This document shows positions 37,209 through 49,242 of a DNA stretch of 64,000 nt, in pieces. The stretch is from Neckera pumila (lineage: Eukaryota; Streptophyta; Bryopsida; Hypnales; Neckeraceae), in contig OZ018409.1 of NCBI GenBank assembly GCA_963969595.1, positions 18,570,975 through 18,634,974 of the forward strand. Direction: 5' to 3'. The notes under the pieces were generated by a model. The model was not told the origin of the DNA. It saw nothing but the letters and a program-made list of their open reading frames with translations, and made no database searches. Every line of letters starts with the position of its first letter. Position 1 is the stretch's first letter. The translations under genes and the position numbers were made by a program.

Positions 37209-37795
37209 TTAACTATGAGCAGTTGAGCTCCTACTTACTAATTCTAATCTACATATTCCATATGGATTGTTCTACCTCCCACCACCCCTCATGAATATAA
37301 AGAGCTTGCATTCTCAATTATAAATGCAAATAATATATGGCTTTTGAAGAAACGTAAGGTAAATGTGAGTCATGCCACATGAGTATGGGCCCTTTTCAAA
37401 TGGATGATTTATTGTCATGCAGAGAAGGACAACATCCGAACAACTTTTTGAAGTTCTACTAAAATAGCATTTTGTGGAGCAAATCAAACAACATTTTTTG
37501 ACGTTCCTATATGAAGTATAAGATAAATTGGGGTAGGGGACCTAAATTATATAAGACAATATTAAGGACAATTTAGGTCCCCCCTCCCCAATGAAATTTT
37601 GTATCCTCCAGACATGGGCCCATGCTCATGTGGCATGACTAACATTTACCTTACATTTCTTCAAAAGCCATTTATTACTTGCACTTACAATTGCGAATAT
37701 AAGCTCTTTATATTCATGAAGGGTTATGGGAGGTAGAACAACACATATGGGATATGTAGATTAGAATTACGAAGAGCTCAGCTGCTCATAGTTAA
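37209..37795. mobile_element. Long-inverted-repeat element, arms about 190 bp
   Basis: The arm starting AACTATGAGCAGTTGAGCTC at 37211 is matched in reverse complement by the arm ending GAGCTCAGCTGCTCATAGTT near 37793. The match extends inward through landmarks CATGCCACATGAG / CTCATGTGGCATG to about 37400 and 37607. The centre (about 200 bp) includes GGGGACCTAAATTATA and its inverted partner. Long arms fit a Mutator-type or foldback element. Its end sequence also occurs alone near 23840 and near 60072. Confidence 0.7.
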
Positions 37796-37997
37796 AAAAA
37801 AGTCTAAAACCCTAACATGTCACCCTAAATCCTAAAAACGCTACTATCGGGGGCGCGTTATTGCATCTCATGGTCCTGTGATTGTGTCCAGCCGTCCGCG
37901 GACTGGATCGGGCCTATGGTCCATGGTCATGCCAGAAGTGGGCCACATGAGGCCAGGCCTATTTTTTAGGACGGATTTAATGTCATGCCTCAATCCT
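37796..37997. other. Short intergenic stretch
   Basis: A moderately GC-rich stretch with no recognised feature separates the inverted-repeat element from the next TTAA element. Confidence 0.3.
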
Positions 37998-38645
37998 TTA
38001 ACCCCAAATTGACCTTGAATTTCCTGAGCTTCTAGGAATGTGCTCTAAATTGAACGAAAAGCCCAAAATTTTATAAGTTGTATCAATTCTTTTTGAATTG
38101 TAACCGTATAAAATCAAACTAGACGTCTTAAAATTCACATTAGAAAAGAAAACACATATATCTTACGGATTGAAAAATTGTAATGTTTGATCATGAGGGT
38201 GTTAAAACTATGAAAGTGATTTGAAGTCTTTTAATTCTCTTTGCACATGTCAAATCTAAAAATTCGGTCACCAAAAAAATACGAGGTTAAAGGATCAAAC
38301 ATCCATAATCCCAATCAAATTATGACTTCTCAAAATCTACTCTACAAGTTTTTAAAATGAATTTCTAATATGATTTTTTCTCAAAGATCTAGTGTATTTG
38401 AGGCTCATTCCCAAGAGCCCTCAACAATATAGAAAGTCAAGATTGCAATGAACACCCGTGCACAAAATCTTGAATAGAAAATTCATAATCAATCATTTTC
38501 AAAATCAGATCTTTGAAGATAAAACTAAACTTTAAAAAGACTTAAAATAAAAATATAAACTCTTAAAATTATAATTTGGTAAGGTTTTATTTAACTTCAA
38601 AAATTGGTTAAGGACATTTTGTCCTCAAGGTCATTTTGGGGTTAA
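37998..38645. mobile_element. TTAA-target element, second family (648 bp)
   Basis: The ends TTAACCCCAAATTGACCTT and AAGGTCATTTTGGGGTTAA are inverted repeats with about one mismatch, inside perfect TTAA flanks. The interior matches, on the opposite strand, the outer element at 49243-50744, for example GTGCTCTAAATTGAAC near 38040. It keeps the uninterrupted site (TTAA at 38352-38355) that is split in the 49-50 kb copy. It is non-coding. Confidence 0.85.
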
Positions 38646-39448
38646 GGACCGGTCGATCTAGCTGCATTTTTAACCCTGTGGACAGAGTTTGGAGCAAAGG
38701 CAAGGGGTGTAGCACATGTACTCGGCCAAGAATCACACCAATCTGTGTTACCATGTGGAAATGGGGTTCAAAATACTGGCACCTGGGTGGTTATAAATAC
38801 GTCAATTATTGCTAAAAGTTGATCTGGACACCTAATTTCTATCAAGAAATTCAAATGTTTGTAAAATATTCCATGTGTCCAATGCATCCATACGGTGAGA
38901 TCTTAGTAAACAGCCATTGATGTATTGTAATTTCCATTTTCCCAATTACGAGACGAAAGTAGGTTACCGGCCCCCAAATTGACCACGGTCCTTAATTAAG
39001 GGTTAAGATGCAGGCGATAATTCAGGTCCGAAGTCCATGCCAGGTGGGCTCCAATTGGGGGCTTCAACCTCCGTTCACACTGGAGCTTCGAGGTTCTGGA
39101 TATTCTCACCGCCACCGAGTGAGTGATCTTCTGGCGGCAAACCTCGGTCAATTCCTCCTCCGAAAAATCGGTCCATCAAGTATCATAGCCGTATCTGCAA
39201 CGTACCTCGAGAATTAGAGCGTCGAAATGTAGTCTGGGTTTTTCCGATTTGGTCGCAATTTCTTTTCTAAAATCGTTAGGCGGAGCTTGATACAGACGGG
39301 ACGCAGATTTTCGCACGCAAGCGCGGAGTTTTTTCACTTTGATTTGACGCATGGAAGTCGCATTTTGGCTTTTATACCAATTGCCTTGCTGCTGCGAGTG
39401 AGATGAAGCTGGATCACAAGTGCTGAGGGTCGATGTGCGATCGACACA
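38646..39448 (+). promoter_or_regulatory. Upstream region and 5' leader of the SWD2-like gene
   Basis: AT-rich until about 38990, then gene-like composition to the start codon. The leader lies somewhere in 39000-39448. No particular promoter element can be singled out with confidence. Confidence 0.35.
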
Positions 39449-42400
39449 ATGGTTTTGGACGAGAAGCGCGGACTGGTGCTCGAGCTGAATGAGATCGTCA
39501 TCAAGAACATGGTCATGGGTGCCACCTTCAAGGATTACGTACGTTTTTCTTCTGGAATTTAGTATTGGAATTTTTATGTCCCTTTGAAATTGCAATTTGA
39601 GATTAATTTGGGGATTTCTTGGTGAACTGGTCTTGCGATAATTTTAGGGTTTGAGGGAGTATTGAGCATTATGCGAACGTTCTTCGGGATCCACTTGGAG
39701 TGACGTACGAACGTTTCTTTTTTATCTGCGTTTGTTTTCCATGGACGATGCTTAGAGATGAATTCCGGACGTGTTTCTTCGTTAAATTCTCGTGGGACAG
39801 TTTCAGGGTTTGGGGAGTATTGACGATGGTGAGTGAGAGAGAAATTCTACGTTTAGGTTTGTGCATTTCAGGGTGATCTGCTGTAGTCATGAGTATGTCG
39901 TTTTCCTAATCTTTCTCTTTGCGTGATCTGGAGTGAATTCTGGATGAGATAGCTTGGTGTTTATGGATTCTAGTACAATTGGCGCTGAGGCAGCTTTGGG
40001 GTCATTGTTTTCAGGGAGGGAAAGTCAATTCGCTTGATTTTCATAGAACCGAGGACCTGCTTGTAACCGCCTCCGACGATGAGTCTATAAGACTTTATGA
40101 TACCGCTAATGCCACGTAAGTCACACCCTTGATTGGGAGGCTATGCTTTTGTTGTTAATACTTTTCTAAGGTAATGTAGCCCTCATTCGACTTCCAGTCA
40201 CTCACTTAGGCATTCTATTGCGGTCGTGTACTTTAGCTAGCAATGTGACATTTACTCTTTTCCTTCTAAAATTTTCAACGCATGTCTGCCAATGCCTGTT
40301 ACAAGCAGATTGCTGAAGACAATACACAGCAAGAAATACGGAGTGGACCAAATTTGCTTTACTCACCATACCAGCTCCATAGTTTACTCCTCAAAGAACG
40401 GATGGGACGGTAAGGTCATCTTGTGCATTGCTGTCTTTTCCCGAAGCAATTGTTGAAAACTGTAGAAATTTTTGTTGCGCTATGAAAATGAAATATGTGT
40501 TCGAGAAGAAATATTAGCGTTTTGTGGCCCAACATATTTTTATGTTAGTTTCTCAAGTCTGCTGGTAGTAGGATTGTGACATGTGGTTGTAGGAATTTTG
40601 ATATTTTACGATTTCGAATTGGGCTTCTGAGTTTCTAGTTTTCATTATTAAGATTTGCAAAAGAATTTTGTACCATGGATTAGATGGAAAAAGACGTATG
40701 GAATTATTTTTTCCAATTAGAAGTGGATGTTTGCGATTAGCCGCTTGTTGAAGTGTTGATTGTGAACAAAACTATCAAACTCCGATATATAGTCTGGTTC
40801 TGATGATGTTGTGGGCTGCAATTGCGCAGAGTCCCTGCGATACTTATCTTTGTACGATAATCGATATTTGCGCTACTTTAAGGGTCATCGTGACAGGTCA
40901 CTCATCTCATTCAACGAGTGAAAACATTGCGCAACTTGAATGTTTATGATGTATATCGTCCTTTGGTTCAAAACCGACCGTCTTTGCTTTAAGATTTTCG
41001 GTCAGCATGCTTTCGTGGCAGCAATGGATTCTGGAGAAATAGAGTTGTCATTCAAGCCGACTGAATTGCCCACTCATTGGAACTCATTGTAATGTGGTGC
41101 AGGGTAGTGTCATTATGCATGTCACCTAAGAATGACTGCTTCATGTCCGGTGCACTCGATCACACTGTACGTCTATGGGATTTACGTACCAATGTGTGCC
41201 AGGTACAGGATGCTTCCTCGTGGCTTTACCTTATGCGTGATTCTTTTTAACAATGGACAGCTTATTGCAACTCATTTCTTGTCACATGCATATGTTCCTA
41301 GGATGTTAGGGTCTCCCTTTGGACACAACCTTCATGCAAGTTGTTAGCCATGATGAATCATACTAGGTGACAACTTCGTAACTCAAGAATTCACGTGGTT
41401 GTAAGTGATTGACGGACAGGATTAGTATAGATTAGCTGCTCGTGGCGTTCTATTGGGTATGGAAGGTGACGAAGTCCTGTCTGAAGTATAGAGAACCCTA
41501 GAGCAATTTTAACATCCAGAGGTCAATGAGACCAACCCTTTTTTTTCGTGAACTTTTGATGAATCCCTGAGCGGGACAGCATGGACAGCTTGCCATCGTT
41601 CCAGCCTTACCACAAACCCTACTCGCTCTACTCCATAGGGTTTGTGGTTTGTGATGGTCTTTTAAGAGTACCTTGAAGCTGGGATAATGGTCTTTTCATC
41701 TGCAGGGGTCCCTAAAGCAGTGGATCTGGAGGAAGAAACCCTGTAGGATGTTTGGTTTCCTCCTTTGGGTCCTTCATAGTACAAACTAGTCGGATTTGAG
41801 TTGACATTGTGCTTCCTAAGGTATTGGATGGGATTGAAAAAATCAATGTCTTTATGCTTCTTTGAAGTGTCATTAATGGCTCATTCTGGTCGAATCGTTT
41901 TGGTATACAGTACTGATTGCAATTGTTTCTTCAGGGACTGTTACGTGTGAGGGGGAGGCCTGCTGTTGCGTATGATCAACAGGGTCTTGTGTTTTCTGTG
42001 GCCATGGAAGGTGGAGCTATCAAACTCTTTGATGTGCGCTCTTATGATAAGGTTAGCAACTCGCTCAATCTTTGAAATAAATGCGTGTTCAATCTTTACG
42101 TTTAATCCGTTTATATTATCTGCTCCTAAGCCCCGTTCCTTCTTGTGATCCCCGCGCGGCTTTTGTATTTTAGTAATACCTACATAAGTGAAGGGATGGC
42201 TAACGGATCCCTGATTTTGTGAACACAGGGACCTTTTGATACATTTTTGGTAGGGGGTGATGCAGCTGAAGTTTCTGGCATGAAATTCAGCTACGATGGC
42301 AAGCTTATGCTGCTATCAACTTCCAACGGCCAAGTGTATGTTGTGGATGCCTATAATGGGCGGAAGGTATGCTCTCGGAGCCTTGTGTTCTGCATTATCT

Positions 42401-43252
42401 GAAGTTGAATCTTGCATCATCTGTGGTTTAACGATTAGAATGCACAATGACAGATTCACGGCTTCACTTTGGAACCGAATCGTGATGGCGGGGTACTGGA
42501 GGCTTCTTTTAGTCCGGATGCACTGTTTGTGATTGCGGGTATGTTTTCACACTTATCTAAGAATTGCATAAAAAGAATGCTCCTCCTCAAAAGTTAGATC
42601 TTTCATCTAATTGGTCAATTTGGTGCATGTATATTGTGTTGTCTTGACTTTTTAAATCAAGGCCTTGAATTCTAATTACCAGTTAGGAGCCCTATTTATT
42701 TCTACGAGCCATTAGAGCTTGTTCACTGACCATAAATTTGATTGAGCACGGGTCTTGTGGAATTGGCAACGAACCTCGATTGTTGAAAACCTCTATTGTT
42801 GAACTACTACAGGATCAGGTGATGGCACTTTGCGAGCATGGAGTACGGTATCGGGTGCTGAGGTACGTTTCTTTGGCAAGTTTGTTCTTTCCAGATCTGC
42901 AGTGTGCAGTTTCTCGGGTGTGCAAGGAGTAGCAGAGTATTGGCTTGGTACATGCTGGCCGCTCCAGCCAACATATGTTGCCTCACTGAAATCTCCATTC
43001 TAATGTCTGCAAACCCTTCCAGAATAACGAATCTTCAATTTGCGAAAGTATCATGTTGCCCAGACATGATCGCTGAATTGACGATTATTTCCTGTTATGA
43101 CCTGCCAGGTTGCATGCTGGACCAACAATGCAGGAGTGCCTGCGTGTGTGAAGTGGGCACCTCGTCGGTTCATGTTTGCGACTGCATCGGACGCGTTGGC
43201 CTTGTGGGTTCCTGATCTGACAAAGCTTCCAAAAGCAGATGGTGGACCCTAA
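39449..43252 (+). CDS. SWD2/WDR82-like WD40-repeat protein (plant S2L type)
   Basis: SWD2/WDR82 proteins are WD40 propellers. They are subunits of COMPASS-type histone H3K4 methyltransferases and, in other lineages, of transcription-termination complexes in the nucleus. Ten exons join in frame with GT-AG introns: 39449-39538, 40015-40115, 40309-40409, 40830-40896, 41103-41202, 41935-42051, 42229-42366, 42454-42538, 42813-42862 and 43109-43252. They give 330 residues, as in plant S2L proteins. Family marks in order: N-terminal [20 protein letters not shown] (51-59), [24 protein letters not shown], the GHRDRV turn, [11 protein letters not shown] (138-148), [39 protein letters not shown], and a short final tail after [10 protein letters not shown] dipeptides are partly degenerate, as usual here. 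The start ATG is the first in the exon giving the conserved N-terminus. Confidence 0.95.
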
Positions 43253-43690
43253 TATTGGCGATTGCAAGCACAACACATGGACATCCCCGGGGTGACGTGT
43301 GTTAAAGGAGGTCTGTTTTTCTCGGTTGATCATGACAGTTGTGTACAATGTAGAAACTATGAAGCCCGCGATTCTTTTGAATACAAGATGTATTCCTTAC
43401 CTGGTTAAATGTTTTTCAATGCCAGTGTCTTTTTATCACCTCCACCTCCACTTCTCTCTTGGACTTCCCGGCCATTTTTGTCAATTTGCATGTCGTTGTA
43501 ACTTATCATGCAGGCAGTCCAGGCTTGCCGGCATTAGAGCGATTCATGCCATAAAGTAGACACGATTCAACCCTATCTTCTACTGTAAGAAATAACTTGC
43601 ACGTTAAATCATTTGCATGCAAGTGCCTAGCATGTGCCACGGTCAGGGGATGCATGGCATGGCCTGCGCAGTGAACATTGACCTTCTGTC
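43253..43690. other. 3' flank of the SWD2-like gene
   Basis: This contains the probable 3' UTR. No separate feature is recognised until the target duplication (43674-43690) of the first LINE tail. Confidence 0.4.
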
Positions 43691-43809
43691 CTTTGTGTTG
43701 TTGTTGTTGTCTAGGTCGTTCCCATCAGGCCACCTGTGGCTGGTGTTTTTGGTTCTCTTTCCCTCGCAATGAAATTCCGTTTCATTTTTGTAAAAAAAAA
43801 CAAAAAAAA
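43691..43809 (+). mobile_element. 5'-truncated LINE tail a
   Basis: The segment reads as a plant L1-type 3' end: GGCTGGTGTTTTTGG, then CAATGAAATTCCGTTTCATT and an A-rich tail. It is bounded by 17-bp direct repeats AACATTGACCTTYTGTC (43674-43690 and 43810-43826, one mismatch). Target-primed reverse transcription with 5' truncation explains this structure. Confidence 0.75.
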
Positions 43810-44004
43810 AACATTGACCTTTTGTCAAAATAGTATCCATTGATGTTACGGTACCCGCCTCAACGTCAGGACAATAGAGTTAATAGTAAAATGTGCGTAA
43901 TGCGGGACCAGGAGCCGGAGTTCAAGAAAAACACAAAAACACAAAAACACAAGGCCAAACTTGCCGGAGCACCAAAACTTACCAAAACTTGGGTTTGGTG
44001 GAGT

Positions 44005-44114
44005 GGTTTTTTTTTTGACACAAATAAAGGAGTAACCTTTACTGCAAGGAAAAGGAAAATACAAACACCCAGCCACAAGCGGCCTGGGCAACATAAAGAA
44101 CACAGTCAGTGAAG
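44005..44114 (-). mobile_element. 5'-truncated LINE tail d, minus strand, inside repeat R
   Basis: On the minus strand it ends TTGTGGCTGGGTGTTTG ... CTTTATTTGTGTC plus an A-tail, seen here as the T-run at 44007-44016. It is related to tail a. It splits repeat R between GTTTGGTGGAGT (43993-44004) and GTCTGATGGAAT (44115-44126), an imperfect target duplication. Confidence 0.6.
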
Positions 44115-44126
44115 GTCTGATGGAAT

Positions 44127-44245
44127 TTGATGTTGTGTTTCTTCTGTACTATTCTTTGTTAAACCTTCCTCTCACACCCGGCTCCAAACACATGACGACT
44201 TTATGATTAACTCTAATGCATGAAATGGTATTTCAGTGGTTTGTG
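44127..44245. repeat. Repeat R, right part, carrying the empty TTAA site
   Basis: This continues the repeat seen at 32880-32970 and 33898-33960. The TTAA at 44159-44162 is unoccupied here, whereas the corresponding TTAA at 32971 holds a 927-bp element. Confidence 0.75.
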
Positions 44246-44261
44246 AAATGATAATTCTTTC

Positions 44262-44446
44262 AATGTTCTGGAATAGGGTGCGGTCTCCTGAGTACTCTTT
44301 CTTCTAGCGGTCTTTTGATACTTTTGTTCTTTCATTTTGGGCCATTCTTGTTCAGCTCTTTTGTCCAGCTATTTTGGCTTGGCTGTTGTTCTTTGGTTTC
44401 TTTTAATGCAATAGGTTTCCCATTTGTTAAAAAAAAAAAAAAAAAA
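44262..44446 (+). mobile_element. 5'-truncated LINE tail b with long poly(A)
   Basis: Perfect 16-bp direct repeats AAATGATAATTCTTTC (44246-44261 and 44447-44462) enclose a segment. It ends TTTTGTCCAGCTATTTTGGC, then TTTTAATGCAATAGGTTTCC, CATTTGTT and about 20 A. The same 3' end recurs at 53306-53403. It is a retroposed non-LTR element fragment. Confidence 0.85.
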
Positions 44447-44479
44447 AAATGATAATTCTTTCTCAAGTAGTTCTATCCA

Positions 44480-44738
44480 AAGGGTTGCTATTATGTGAGC
44501 ATAGGAGTGTAAGCCTATGAGCCTAGAATACCACACACCTATGTTATAGGTGTATATACTATAGAAACCATCTATAATTATAGTATATATATATATATAT
44601 ATATTACAAATACCTATATTATAGATGTTTATGATATATACACCTTCTATAGTGTGTGGTATCTATATTATAGGTACCTATATTGTAGCCTCAATGCTCA
44701 CAAGCTTGCATTCTTGGGCTCACATACTAGCACCATTG
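44480..44738. mobile_element. Mutator-like MITE, copy 2
   Basis: This inverted copy of 31660-31906 has ends AAGGGTTGCTATTATGTGAGC-like and GCTCACATACTAGCACCATTG. A perfect 10-bp direct repeat GTTCTATCCA flanks it (44470-44479 and 44739-44748). The interior includes a (TA)n run near 44582-44604. It is non-coding. Confidence 0.85.
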
Positions 44739-44748
44739 GTTCTATCCA

Positions 44749-47700
44749 TCAGTTTTCCACTTTCCTTGGTTTGGGTCCCTCTGCCCCATCCCACCAAAGG
44801 TAACTTAAAGCCTAGGCTTCCCCAATTTTAGGTTTTAGGTTTTAGGGTGCGGTGACAAGCCAGTATTGCAATGTGAAAAGCTGGCAGGGCACGTTCTGAC
44901 CCATTTTCAGCATAATTGGTATGCAAAATTGGCATTCCTGTTGCAAAATCTGTCCCTACTGCTGCTGATTCTGTATTGTATTGCCGTTCCAACTTTTCAA
45001 GGTAGTGAAAGGGCTAGAAAGGGCCGCTTCCAGGGCCGAATCAGTCCTTTCCAGCCCTTTCTCTAGTACTTTGCAGTCCGTTATTTTGAGGTATTAGGTC
45101 GCGTTGGTGCACGTCCCCCAAAGCAGAATCGGCAGTTATCCAGAAGCGCTTTGTTTTGTTTGTCTTATCCAGGGTCCTGCTGTTTGGAGAAAGCATCAGA
45201 TTTCAGGGATAAATTCCTTCCGGTCTTAGGCAACGAATTTTTTTTAACTGTGGAGTACATACTACGGGATTCACCAAGGCGAAAGGTTCCCCTCAGTAAA
45301 AGGGTAGAAAGCAAAATATTGAACCTTCGTCAAATGTTGAATTTTCAACCCATATAGGTGTAAAGGGCAGGGTTTGTCAAATGTTGAATTTCCAACTGAT
45401 AGGTGATACTAAGCTAATGCCGTGGCCGCCGTGGTCATGTAATAGCTGTGTATTGCAAAAAAAAGAAACCAGAGGAAAAGGAATGAGATTTCGGTGAAGC
45501 AAATTGGCACTCCTCCAAATGATTGTTTGGTAGGTAGGTAGGATTCATTAAAACCCAAGGCCTCAGTCCGTCTGGGTCATACTATCTTATATCCCACATA
45601 ATCAAAAATATTAGAGGGAGTATTGTTTTGTCCAGTAAAGGGTAGTGAGTTTGGGTGGCCAATTGGCCATAGAGCATCTCCAGCAGTGCAAGGAAAAAAG
45701 TGATGAAAAGTGCAGTGTATATATCCTGCACTAATACAGGATAGAGCTAATAGTAAACTTTGTCCTATGTTGTGAACTGGTGTCAGAGGAAGGTTTTAAC
45801 TAGGAGCATCGCCACCATTTCGCAAACTAGAGGTCCAACATGGTGGTTGGTGCGCCTGGAACAAGTGTTGCCCCCCACCGCGGACTAAGGGAAGGTGAAA
45901 CACACCGGCCTATTCAAAAACACAATCTCGCATGCCATCTTCCTGTGTCAGTTTCTTCATGTACCGAGTTGCAATTCTGGGATATCTAGAGGAATAATTG
46001 TTAGTTTTTTGTGTACCCAACTACGTGGCCCAACAACATGGCCCACTAATGAAGGGTAGATGCATGGTTTGGTGTCTCACTGTTGTCACTAGTTGATTCC
46101 ATAATCAACCATTGAAAGAGAGCCTTCATAACAATCTTAAGTGGTTGAGCCTTCATAAAAATTTTCCTTTTTTATGGAAAACATGTCCACTTGGAACTTC
46201 AAATGTACTACGCAAAGGAAAGGAAAAAAAGGAAAGAAAAAAGGAAATCCATAAGAAAATGACTTCCAAAGTCTAGACCTAATTTTCATTCTATAAAAGT
46301 CCATAATCATATGAAATACAATGATGTTGGCACGAAAGAACTCATTTTTAGATAAAAGAATGTTTTCATTTACTCTTACATTCGTCACTATAAACCATTT
46401 CTATGTGTTTATGTTTCAAAAAAAATTCATATGTATAAAAATTTACTGTTGTGACAATCCATACATTTATCTTTAAAAGTTAATAAATCAATATTGATAG
46501 ACATTGGTTGTCAAAAAAATGCAAAGATGTCTTCTTTATCAAGTTCTTATGTATTTTATCCCAAAAGAGTGTAAAAAACTGTAATACTTTGTGTAAAATT
46601 CACTTCGGAATACATACCCTCCATGAAACCAACTATGTGACATGGTTATTGAGACACCAAACCATGCATCCACCCTATATAGTTGCTGCAAACAAGAGCA
46701 TGCCATGAAGCCATGGCACAGAAGAATGGAGGGCCAAATATCACACAGGGTCGAAATCAGCACAATCAATACTACAACTCCGTTGCTAAGTTACATTTGT
46801 TGCAAAATGGTGGTAGTGCTCTAAAAATAGTGCAGAACAAACACGGTACCAAACTCCATTAGCCCTGGTTTGGGTGCTCTAGTGAGTTTTGCTCTGTAAT
46901 TTTTCCAAATTCCCAGTCTTGGTCCCACTTTGCACATACATTACAATTAACTCTAATGCCTATTTGGATTCTCAAATCCCTCCAAATTAGTGTTTTTTGG
47001 CCAAAAAAATTTACTATTGCCAAAATCCGGACACCCTTGTACTACCATAGTCTTTCAATTGGAGAGTTTCTCTTTAATATCCAAGAAAATATTATTTACC
47101 ATAGACAAATTTGAAGGTTGATTTTTGAGACCCTAAGAAGCATCATAAATATAATCTTAACGACTCTAAAATAGGGGAAATATTTGAACATCTCTCTCAT
47201 CTTGACCTCCCTCCAGCCTTCTTGTGGAAAGCTCATAAAACCACTATAATAAAATCAATCCTTCTAAACAATGTTGCTTTTTTACAATTAGCACATTGTC
47301 ATAATAAATGATAAATTTTCTTTTCGTTGTTGAATACTTGGATACTTGTAGTTGGTTGCAAGTGGAGATAATAAATTGTACAATTGGGGTAAACAATAAC
47401 TTGTCCATTGTGGCAAAATCTTCTTCACGTCCATTATTCACCTTTGGAGGAGAATAATATCCATTCTCAATCTTTAAAGAATGGGACCTCTGCAAGCCAC
47501 GGAGAGCCATTGGGAGATAGCCACATCCTCATTTTTTGAAGATTGAGAATGGGGTGAGGAAAGTGTAACTACCCCTATTATACGTTCATGTTAGATTCAG
47601 CACCTTCGTGTTGAAATAATTTAATTTTGGCATTTGGACAATTCGGCAACTTGATTTGAATTTCTTGGCTTGTGGCACTTCATTCTTTCTAATTTTTTGA

Positions 47701-48048
47701 CACTCTTCATTGTGGTAATGTGTTTTTTGCTATTCATGTGGAAATGTGTTCTTTTCTCTAAATTTTCTCAAGAATATGTTTTGAATTCTTAGTATTAACA
47801 ACAATATGATTCCCTCATATTTTCAAAAATAGTTGTACAATTTTTCAAATTTTAGACATGTTCCAATGTTTTCCTAATTATTAACGAAACTGACTTATAC
47901 ATAGGGTACATTGAAATTTTGCCCCAAATAGTTGCTTTCGCTTTTTCAGAAAAACATTAAATCTATCCTACAAAGTGGGACTAGTAGGGTGAATTTTGTA
48001 TATTCTAGGATAAAAGAGAAAAGAAAAAAACACCAGAAAAAACACCAA
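44749..48048. other. Intergenic; fragments of repeat R and other old repeats
   Basis: Inverted fragments of repeat R occur at about 45730-45800 and 46830-46930. A phrase at 45331-45405 is duplicated in tandem (GTCAAATGTTGAATTT twice). AGAGCATCTCCAGCAG at 45671 resembles a MITE end without a partner. At 47285-47410 the text resembles 59885-59960. No gene was recognised. Confidence 0.35.
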
Positions 48049-48074
48049 ATCCCCCCCCCCCCCCCCCCCCCCCC
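48049..48074. repeat. Poly(C) run of about 25 bases
   Basis: An uninterrupted C homopolymer preceded by an A-rich stretch. Its exact length is likely unreliable in the assembly. Confidence 0.8.
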
Positions 48075-48936
48075 TAATTTGCGCCATGTTTTGGATATGT
48101 TCATGACCTCTTTAAGTTAATTTGGGGTCATTGATTGCAAATATGAATTTTAAATTAAATTTTTTTTCATCATGTGTGGCAAATAATTTTTTTTTAAATC
48201 CTACGTTTTCCCACCAGATAAATCCACCCTGTTGGTCCCCCTTCGTGAGATGGGTTTAGCACAATACTTAACCTAACCTTCGGAGGTGAAGGTTGGGAGT
48301 GCGCAAGCAATACCATACTAAGAATATTCCTTTGCTTCCTCTTTATTGGCTCCGGGAGTCCCGCTAGTAACCTCCGTCCATCCAACAAGTAACTCCATTA
48401 CCCATTATCCATTATCCTGATCAGTCGACCAAAGAGGGTGGTCACGGCATGTTCAAAAACTGTGGCTTCTCATTAGTTCCACCAAACATTCTACACTGTT
48501 GAATCTCCATTGTTCCCTGTGGCTCTAAACATGCCGTGACTAAGTTACCCCTATTGGTTTTCCGGTGGGAGCCTGAAATCACTTGGCAGTGGTCTCCTTG
48601 CACTAAGGTAACTACACCTAAAATCAACCGTGTTCTAATTGCGACCCCTATCTAGGAAGGACTGACATGTTGCTTGAAGTATGTTCTACTGTCAATGATG
48701 AGTTAGGTAGGCTTAAATGGTCGCTTTAAGAGCATACTACCTTAGAGGGGGAGAACCCAACCGAACCCAGACCTCCGTCCGTCCGTCCGTCAACTCCGTC
48801 CAAAGGGAAGGGAACGGAATCCATCGTTGGTGGACCGACCGCAAGTAGGAACAGCCACAGCGGATCAAACTGAAGTGGAGTGGAGAGTGGAGTGCGTGCC
48901 TGGGAGTCCATCACCATAGAATTCAACTGCAAAACA
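48075..48936. other. Intergenic sequence, moderately GC-rich
   Basis: No gene was recognised. A (GTCC)n run lies at 48777-48791. GC-richer text surrounds it, similar in flavour to 57480-57650 and 63560-64000. Confidence 0.3.
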
Positions 48937-49070
48937 CACTGTAACTTACTTCACACTGTAACTTACTTCACACTGTAACTTACTTCACACTGTAACTTAC
49001 TTCACACTGTAACTTACTTCACACTGTAACTTACTTCACACTGTAACTTACTTCACACTGTAACTTACTT
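48937..49070. repeat. 17-bp minisatellite, about 8 copies
   Basis: The unit ACACTGTAACTTACTTC is repeated about eight times with no visible change, implying recent expansion. Confidence 0.97.
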
Positions 49071-49242
49071 CCATTTGGTGACTACGGAGTAAGTTACTAG
49101 GTAGCCGATCAACTGACGAATTTGCTTCAACCAATTTTCGCTACAAAGTCAGTCAGCAACTGCAAGAAGCTCTAGCATGCTCAAAAGTTGGAACCGCTTT
49201 TTAAACAAACCACAAATTGGGTTGGAATCATCAATCAATACC

